64,000 nucleotides of DNA. It comes from Phycisphaerales bacterium (GTDB lineage: Bacteria; Planctomycetota; Phycisphaerae; Phycisphaerales; UBA1924). Made by a program: the position numbers and the translations under genes. Within the stretch, counting starts at the first letter, position 1, and every line of letters begins with the position of its first letter. The notes beneath the pieces were generated by a model. It ran no database searches. It was not told the DNA's origin and saw only the letters and a program-made list of their open reading frames with translations. Location of the stretch: positions 62,001 to 126,000 of the forward strand of contig RECY01000021.1 of the NCBI GenBank assembly GCA_007693785.1, written 5' to 3'. Of this stretch, positions 59,488 through 64,000 are shown in pieces.

Positions 59488-61254
59488 TCAGCTCGCGGGG
59501 GCGGGTGACTTGGGCGGGGTCGGCTTCTTCGAGCTCGCCTTCGGCGGCGGCGGCGCGGTCGCGCGCCCCACTTCCTCCACGCTCGTCACGCCCTCCACCG
59601 CCAGACGCAACGCCGCCTGCTGGATCGTCGGGAGCTGACGCTTGCGAAGCTCCGCCTTCAGGCCCGCCAGGTCGCCCGCCTTGATCAGGCCCCGCTCGGT
59701 CTCGCCCAGCGGGAAGACCTCGAATGCACCCGACTGCCCGATGTACCCCACGCCGTTGCACACCGGGCAGAGCTCCGGCTTGTTCTTGATCATCACCTGC
59801 CCGCCCTTCTTGAAGAGCTGCTTCACGCGGTCCACGGGCAGGCCCAGCTTCTTCAGCATCTCCGGGCTCGGCTGATACGCCTGGCGGCAGTTCACGCACA
59901 GGCGGCGCACGAGGCGCTGCGCGATCACGCCCTTGAGGTGCTGGCTCGCTTTTTCCGCGTCGCCCACGCTCTTCACCCAGAGCTGCACCGCCGCCAGCGC
60001 CGAGTCGGCCCGGATCGCGACGTACACACGCGACCGCGCCAGGTCGCCCGAGGCGATCTCGCGGGCCGTCTCCGCGTCCGGCAGCGTCGCGACCGAGACC
60101 ACGTCCGGGTCGCGACGCAGGATCGAACGCACCGTCTTCGCGAAGTCCTGGTCCGGGTTCAACGGGTCGATCACGTTCTGGCGGACGCCCTCGAGCATCG
60201 ACTCGGTCCGCTCCGGCTCCACCGTCTGCACGTTCGACGTGTACGCGTCGTGCAGCTTCGTGATCGCGTAGGTCGTCGTCGTCGAGCCCTGATCGCTCCC
60301 CGCCGCCAGCAGCACCACGCCCCCGGGCTCCGACACCAGCTCGCGCACCGCGTCGAGCTGCGCCTCCAGCATCCCCAGCTCCTCGATCGGCTTGCGCACC
60401 GCCTTCGCTTGGTCGAACTGCATCGTCAGGCGCATCCCGCCCTGCGTCCCGCTGCTGCTCGCGTAGACGTCGGTCGAGTCCGTTTCCCGGCGCACCTTGA
60501 ACGACCCGCTCTGACGCTTGCGACGCTCCTGCGCGTCCATCCCCGCCACGCGCTTCCAGAAGTCCAGGATCGGCACCGCCTGCTGCGGCGGCATCGCCTC
60601 GCCGTTCTGACGAACGCCGTCGATCAGATAGCTCGGCACGTACGACCCGTCCTTCGCCGGCAGCACGTCCACCTGGCTCGCGCGAAGCTCCTTCGCACGC
60701 AGCACCAGCTTCTCCGCCGCCACGCGGAGCTCGAACTCCGGCGTCTCCCTCTCCGGCGGCGGCAGGCGCGTCTTGTCCGCGTCGGTGATCTCCAGCTCGC
60801 TCGTCTCGGCGTTTTTCTTGGTCGCCGCCGACTTGGCCCGACGCGCCGCGATCGCTTCCGCGAGGCTGAACTTCACGCGGTGCCGCTCCGGCACACGCTC
60901 GTCCTTGTTCGCCACCAGCGGGTAGCTGAAGATGCTCACGCTCAGGATCGCCAGCTGCGCCGCCAGCGCCACGATCACGCCCCACCACTCGGCGAGCGGG
61001 ATCAGCAGCGGCACCACGAACGCCGCCAGCCCCACGCACAGGTGCAGCGTGTTCCAGTGCTCGCGCGGCAGGTGGAAGCGGGCCGCGTGCTTGTCGTACA
61101 CCGACGACACCACGTACCCCCACACCAACAGCGGCAGTAGCAGGATCAGCGGCTTCCACCACGAGACCAGCATGTACCCCTCGGCCGCCAGCGTCGCGAA
61201 ACCGCCCGCGCCGGCGTCCGGCAACAACATCGATGCCACTGTCTGCTCGATCAC
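59488..61254 (-). CDS. Membrane-anchored GspE/PilB-family protein with catalytic motifs lost (pseudo-ATPase)
   Basis: A 588-residue protein. About residues 28-112 form several membrane helices, unlike the soluble PilB. The rest follows the GspE/PilB order, but the key residues are gone. The P-loop reads GSDQGSTTTTYA (319-330), with Ser324 in place of the Lys. The Walker B/catalytic Glu region reads DPDVVSVATLPD (382-393), with Ala-Thr in place of Gly-Glu. The His box reads VAIRADSA. The Cys pairs that bind zinc (CVNC 453-456 and CPVC 496-499) and the RLVRRLCVNC segment are conserved. The start is GTG at 61254; an ATG at 61230 is also possible. It lies downstream of pilT, 121 bp away, on the same strand. 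Confidence 0.85.
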   Translation of the reverse strand: MIEQTVASMLLPDAGAGGFATLAAEGYMLVSWWKPLILLLPLLVWGYVVSSVYDKHAARFHLPREHWNTLHLCVGLAAFVVPLLIPLAEWWGVIVALAAQLAILSVSIFSYPLVANKDERVPERHRVKFSLAEAIAARRAKSAATKKNAETSELEITDADKTRLPPPERETPEFELRVAAEKLVLRAKELRASQVDVLPAKDGSYVPSYLIDGVRQNGEAMPPQQAVPILDFWKRVAGMDAQERRKRQSGSFKVRRETDSTDVYASSSGTQGGMRLTMQFDQAKAVRKPIEELGMLEAQLDAVRELVSEPGGVVLLAAGSDQGSTTTTYAITKLHDAYTSNVQTVEPERTESMLEGVRQNVIDPLNPDQDFAKTVRSILRRDPDVVSVATLPDAETAREIASGDLARSRVYVAIRADSALAAVQLWVKSVGDAEKASQHLKGVIAQRLVRRLCVNCRQAYQPSPEMLKKLGLPVDRVKQLFKKGGQVMIKNKPELCPVCNGVGYIGQSGAFEVFPLGETERGLIKAGDLAGLKAELRKRQLPTIQQAALRLAVEGVTSVEEVGRATAPPPPKASSKKPTPPKSPAPAS

Positions 61255-61375
61255 GTTCTCGGCACCCCCAGCCCGCCCAGCCGGCGGCGGGCCTCTCGAG
61301 CCGGCGACCACCCGCATCGGCGACGCCGCCGATCGCAGCGGGACGCCGGGGCGAAGCGACGCCCGCCCGCGGTCA

Positions 61376-62533
61376 TCACTTCAGCTTCTTCAAACGCATC
61401 TGCAGGTCGTCCACGTTCGGAGACGCGTCCAGCGCCACACGCATGTGGATGAACTCCTGCTCCACAAGCTCCACCAGCGACTGGTTGAAATCCTTGTTCC
61501 CCGCCTGACGAGCCTCGATCGTGTTCAGATACTCACGGAGCTCGTTCTCGCGCTCCTCCAGCACAAACTTCGACACGATCGAGTTGTTGATCAGGATCTC
61601 CAACGCCGGGATCCGGTGGATGTTCTCGTGCAGCGTCGGCAGCAGCTTCTGATACACGAACGCCCGCATCTGATACGCCAGGATCCGGCGCACCTGCTCG
61701 ACCTCTTCCTGCTCGAACAACCCGTAGATGCGGCTGAACGTCTGTGTCGTGCTCGACGCGTGGATCGTCCCGTACACCAGGTGACCGGTCTCGGCCGCGT
61801 GCAACGCCGCCTCGAACGTCTCGTTATCCCGCATCTCGCCCACCAGCACGATGTCCGGGTTCTCACGCACCAACGCCCGCAGCGCGACCTTGAAGTCCAG
61901 GCAGTCGATCCCGATCTCACGCTGGTTGATCGTCGCCTTCTTGTCCGTGAACACGTACTCAATCGGGTCCTCGATCGTCACGATATGGACCGGCTTCCGC
62001 TCGTTCACGTAATCCAGCATCGACGCGATCGTCGTCGACTTGCCCGAGCCCGTCACCCCGCAGAGCAGCACGATGCCCTGCGGCTGCATCGCGATGTCGG
62101 CCATGATCGGCGGCAGGTGCAGCTTCTCGAACGGCATGATGTCCGCCGTGATCCGACGCGCCGCCACGCTCAGCTTCCCCTTCGCCATGAACAGGTTCAC
62201 GCGGAACCGGTTCACGTCGTCGTAGTCGTACGCGAAGTCCACCGACCCGAACTTGTGCAGGTCCTCGAACTGCTCGCGGCTCAGAATGTGGTCGGCGATC
62301 GAGCGGAACTCCTCGGCCGTCACCACCTCCGTGTCCAAAGGCTTCAGTGAACCCTTCAGACGAATTTTTGGCTTCTGATCGCTCTTGATGATCAGGTCCG
62401 ACGCCTCGAACTTGATCGTCGCCAGCAGGAACTTGCCCCACCGCGTGGAGTGCGGGTCGTGGTTCTTCTCACCCGGCAGGACGACGTGCCCCACGTGCGA
62501 GGCGTCGGTCTGGGTGTCGCTGCTCACGCTCAT
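61376..62533 (-). CDS. pilT: Type IV pilus retraction ATPase PilT-like
   Basis: A 385-residue PilT/PilU-type AAA ATPase, which powers pilus retraction at the inner membrane. Walker A is GVTGSGKST (159-167), the Asp box IVTIEDPIEY, Walker B DIVLVGEMRD (227-236), and the His box TGHLVYGTIHAS. The C-terminal PALEILINNSIVSKFVLEER resembles the PilT sequence that includes the AIRNLIRE region, in altered form. A soluble N-terminal PAS-like region is present. The ATG at 62533 has AGAGG at suitable spacing. It should be the active partner of the degenerate GspE-like protein that follows. Confidence 0.93.
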   Translation of the reverse strand: MSVSSDTQTDASHVGHVVLPGEKNHDPHSTRWGKFLLATIKFEASDLIIKSDQKPKIRLKGSLKPLDTEVVTAEEFRSIADHILSREQFEDLHKFGSVDFAYDYDDVNRFRVNLFMAKGKLSVAARRITADIMPFEKLHLPPIMADIAMQPQGIVLLCGVTGSGKSTTIASMLDYVNERKPVHIVTIEDPIEYVFTDKKATINQREIGIDCLDFKVALRALVRENPDIVLVGEMRDNETFEAALHAAETGHLVYGTIHASSTTQTFSRIYGLFEQEEVEQVRRILAYQMRAFVYQKLLPTLHENIHRIPALEILINNSIVSKFVLEERENELREYLNTIEARQAGNKDFNQSLVELVEQEFIHMRVALDASPNVDDLQMRLKKLK

Positions 62534-62714
62534 CGATCTGCACCTCTTTACGCGCCCGGCGCCGATCGCCGACACGCCTCTCCCAGCCCCCGCGTCGCAC
62601 CCCGGGGCGAGCCGCTAAGCCTAGCCGAACCGCGCTCCGGGCGTCGGCCCGCAACACCCCTCAGCCCACCTTCCGCCCGCCAGCACGGACAGTTCCCCCC
62701 GAACGCGCACGCCA

Positions 62715-62747
62715 CGAAAGAAAACGCCCCGGGCGAGGCCCGGGGCG
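62715..62747 (-). terminator. Intrinsic terminator of the Gly-rich gene
   Basis: On the minus strand, stem CGCCCCGGGC, loop CTC, and its complement, followed by TTTTCTTTCG. It lies about 65 nt past the stop of the Gly-rich gene. Confidence 0.85.
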
Positions 62748-62811
62748 GGGGTGTCATGAAGCGTGTGCGGTAATCAAGCGTGCGATAGGGAGAGACATTG
62801 GTGGGCACAAC

Positions 62812-64000
62812 TCATGGATTGCCTTGGGCCCCCGGGTTGCCGTTCGAGCCTCCACGGCCGCTGCCGGAGTTGCCCCCCTCGCCGCCGGAGCCGCCGCTGC
62901 CATTCCCGGCACCGTTACCCCCGCGACCACCGTTGCCACCACTGCCCCCGTTGCCCCGGTTGCCGGCGTTCCCCCCATCGCCGCCTTTGCCGCCATCGCC
63001 ACCTTTGCCGTTGGTATTCGAGTTGCCGCCGCTGCCGCCGTTGCCTCCATCGCCGCCGGTGCCGCGATTCGAACCGCCGGTGCCCCCTTTTCCGCCTTCG
63101 CCTCCATTACCGGCGTTTCGCGGGTTCCCTGTAGTATGACCGCCATCGCCTCCGGAAGCGCCTCGACCGCCCGAGCCCGAGCCACTGCCGTTGCCGCCGG
63201 CACCCCCTTCTCCGCCGTTGCCGCCGCGTTCAGAGTTCCCGTTCCCTCCGGGACCACCGCGCCCTCCATTACCGCCATTCCCGGTGTTTCCACCCCCGGA
63301 GCCACCTTCGCCACCCTTGCCGCCGGCACCGCTTGGTTGACTCACGAAACCTTCACCGCCCGCACCCGCGTCACCTCCGGAGCCACCGTTTCCGTAACTG
63401 TCGCCGCCTGCGCCGCCGTTGCCGCCATCTCCGCCGTTGCCGCCGGAACCGGCATTGCCTCCGGATCCCCCGTGCCCGCCACTCGCCGGGCCGTCGCCCT
63501 TGCCGCCGCTTCCGCCGTTGCCACCATCTTTTCCATTGCCGCCCGATCCGCCGGAGCCGCCTTTCCCTCCAGGACGTCCAGAACCCGGCACGGCATCACC
63601 GCCTTTACCCCCATCGCCGCCTTTACCAGGTGGCCATCCAAAACGGGTTTCACCGGAGCCGCCGTCGCCCCCGTTGCCACCGGGCCCCCCGTCGCCGCCG
63701 GGGCCGCCGTTGGGTGCGAACGGATTGTCGTCCGCACTCCCAGGCCAGCCTGGCGCGCCATTCGGGCGGTGCGGATTATTTGGATGATCGCCAGGGCATC
63801 CGTAGCAATGTGGGTTACAGCGTGGGTGATACTGCCCCGGCTTCCATGCATTCCATTCCTTACAGGTCTTGCACCCTTCGAGGTCATCCGCCGGATCACC
63901 GCCCGGTTGTGAAGCATCGGTCAGCGCGCCCAGCGTCTGTTGCGGCCCGACGCCCAGTGCTCCAACGATCGCCCACACCGTCCCGCACCCGTCATCGATC
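62812..64000 (-). CDS. Gly-rich repeat protein (PGRS-like), 5' end cut by window edge
   Basis: At least 395 residues, with the frame open to the window edge, so the N-terminus is missing. After a short Cys-rich head (CKTCKEWNAWKPGQYHPRC then CYGCPGDHPN) come about 300 residues of GGxGG-type repeats (GGDGGKGGDGGNGGSGG...). The repeats use varied Gly/Asp/Asn/Ser/Lys residues, as in mycobacterial PE_PGRS tails and collagen-like or calcium-binding repeat proteins. The visible Cys pairs could hold a metal. The product is probably secreted or surface-located, but no signal peptide is visible here. The repeat DNA is not a simple tandem repeat, because synonymous codons vary. A strong terminator follows. 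Confidence 0.8.
   Translation of the reverse strand, partial: IDDGCGTVWAIVGALGVGPQQTLGALTDASQPGGDPADDLEGCKTCKEWNAWKPGQYHPRCNPHCYGCPGDHPNNPHRPNGAPGWPGSADDNPFAPNGGPGGDGGPGGNGGDGGSGETRFGWPPGKGGDGGKGGDAVPGSGRPGGKGGSGGSGGNGKDGGNGGSGGKGDGPASGGHGGSGGNAGSGGNGGDGGNGGAGGDSYGNGGSGGDAGAGGEGFVSQPSGAGGKGGEGGSGGGNTGNGGNGGRGGPGGNGNSERGGNGGEGGAGGNGSGSGSGGRGASGGDGGHTTGNPRNAGNGGEGGKGGTGGSNRGTGGDGGNGGSGGNSNTNGKGGDGGKGGDGGNAGNRGNGGSGGNGGRGGNGAGNGSGGSGGEGGNSGSGRGGSNGNPGAQGNP

Noticed and set aside
63000-63800. Plus-strand Pro-rich reading frame opposite the Gly-rich gene
   Set aside because: It is the complement of the GGN codons; the minus frame has a downstream intrinsic terminator and a coherent Cys-rich head.

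Overview
This is a high-GC bacterial chromosome segment, most likely from a planctomycete of the class Phycisphaerae. The lineage is an inference. It rests on a secreted protein that combines HAF repeats with a C-terminal dockerin-like pair ending in Cys (a type I associate with Phycisphaerales), a membrane-anchored Ser/Thr kinase, dispersed ribosomal gene groups, and a membrane-anchored GspE-like protein next to PilT. No phage, plasmid, insertion sequence or CRISPR array was found. Genes are mostly housekeeping, with several unusual paralogues.

Layout. 0-5.3 kb: end of a possible pilin-like protein, then cell-surface sugar genes (GT4 glycosyltransferase, UDP-glucuronate 4-epimerase-like, UDP-sugar dehydrogenase, GDP-fucose-synthase-like). 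5.3-6.2 kb: a short flagellin. 6.3-9.7 kb: sulfate activation (cysD, an intruding small gene, cysN; divergent cysC). 10-14.7 kb: an orphan mraZ with its operator, a flavin reductase-like protein, a second GT4, an amidohydrolase and a lipoprotein. 14.9-18.8 kb: an exported alpha-helical protein, then rplK-rplA-rplJ-rplL. 18.9-24.6 kb: HAF/dockerin protein, a candidate plus-strand small RNA, a deoxyhypusine-synthase-like protein, and a rimB-rimK-astE-like cluster. 24.7-34.8 kb: a minus-strand block (KAP-like NTPase, phosphomannomutase, dinG, rsmG, rodA, mrdA). 35-42.9 kb: folE2, membrane proteins, pcrA/uvrD and a Ser/Thr kinase. 43.4-49 kb: infC, MacB-type permease, a degenerate serine-hydrolase homologue and exported proteins. 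49-51.7 kb: tRNA-Cys, moxR, esterase, tRNA-Gln. 51.8-57.5 kb: glmU (one domain)-prs-rplY-pth-rpsF-ssb-rplI. 57.5-64 kb: CvpA-like protein, a GspE/PilB-like protein without its catalytic residues, pilT, and a Gly-rich repeat protein cut by the window edge.

The most notable non-coding signal is a set of intergenic structured repeats. Two families (A, built on GGAAA/TTTCC hairpins; B, built on CACTGACCT hairpins) share one plan: GTGCC, hairpin 1, a pyrimidine-rich arm, hairpin 2, GGCAC. This could fold as a cloverleaf. Copies sit about 6-45 nt past stop codons, and family A stems show compensatory base changes. GC-rich hairpins (family C) and heptamer tandem repeats occur in the same intergenic positions.

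Limits: functions come from recognising motifs and family features by eye. Start codons were chosen from Shine-Dalgarno spacing, overlaps and family length.
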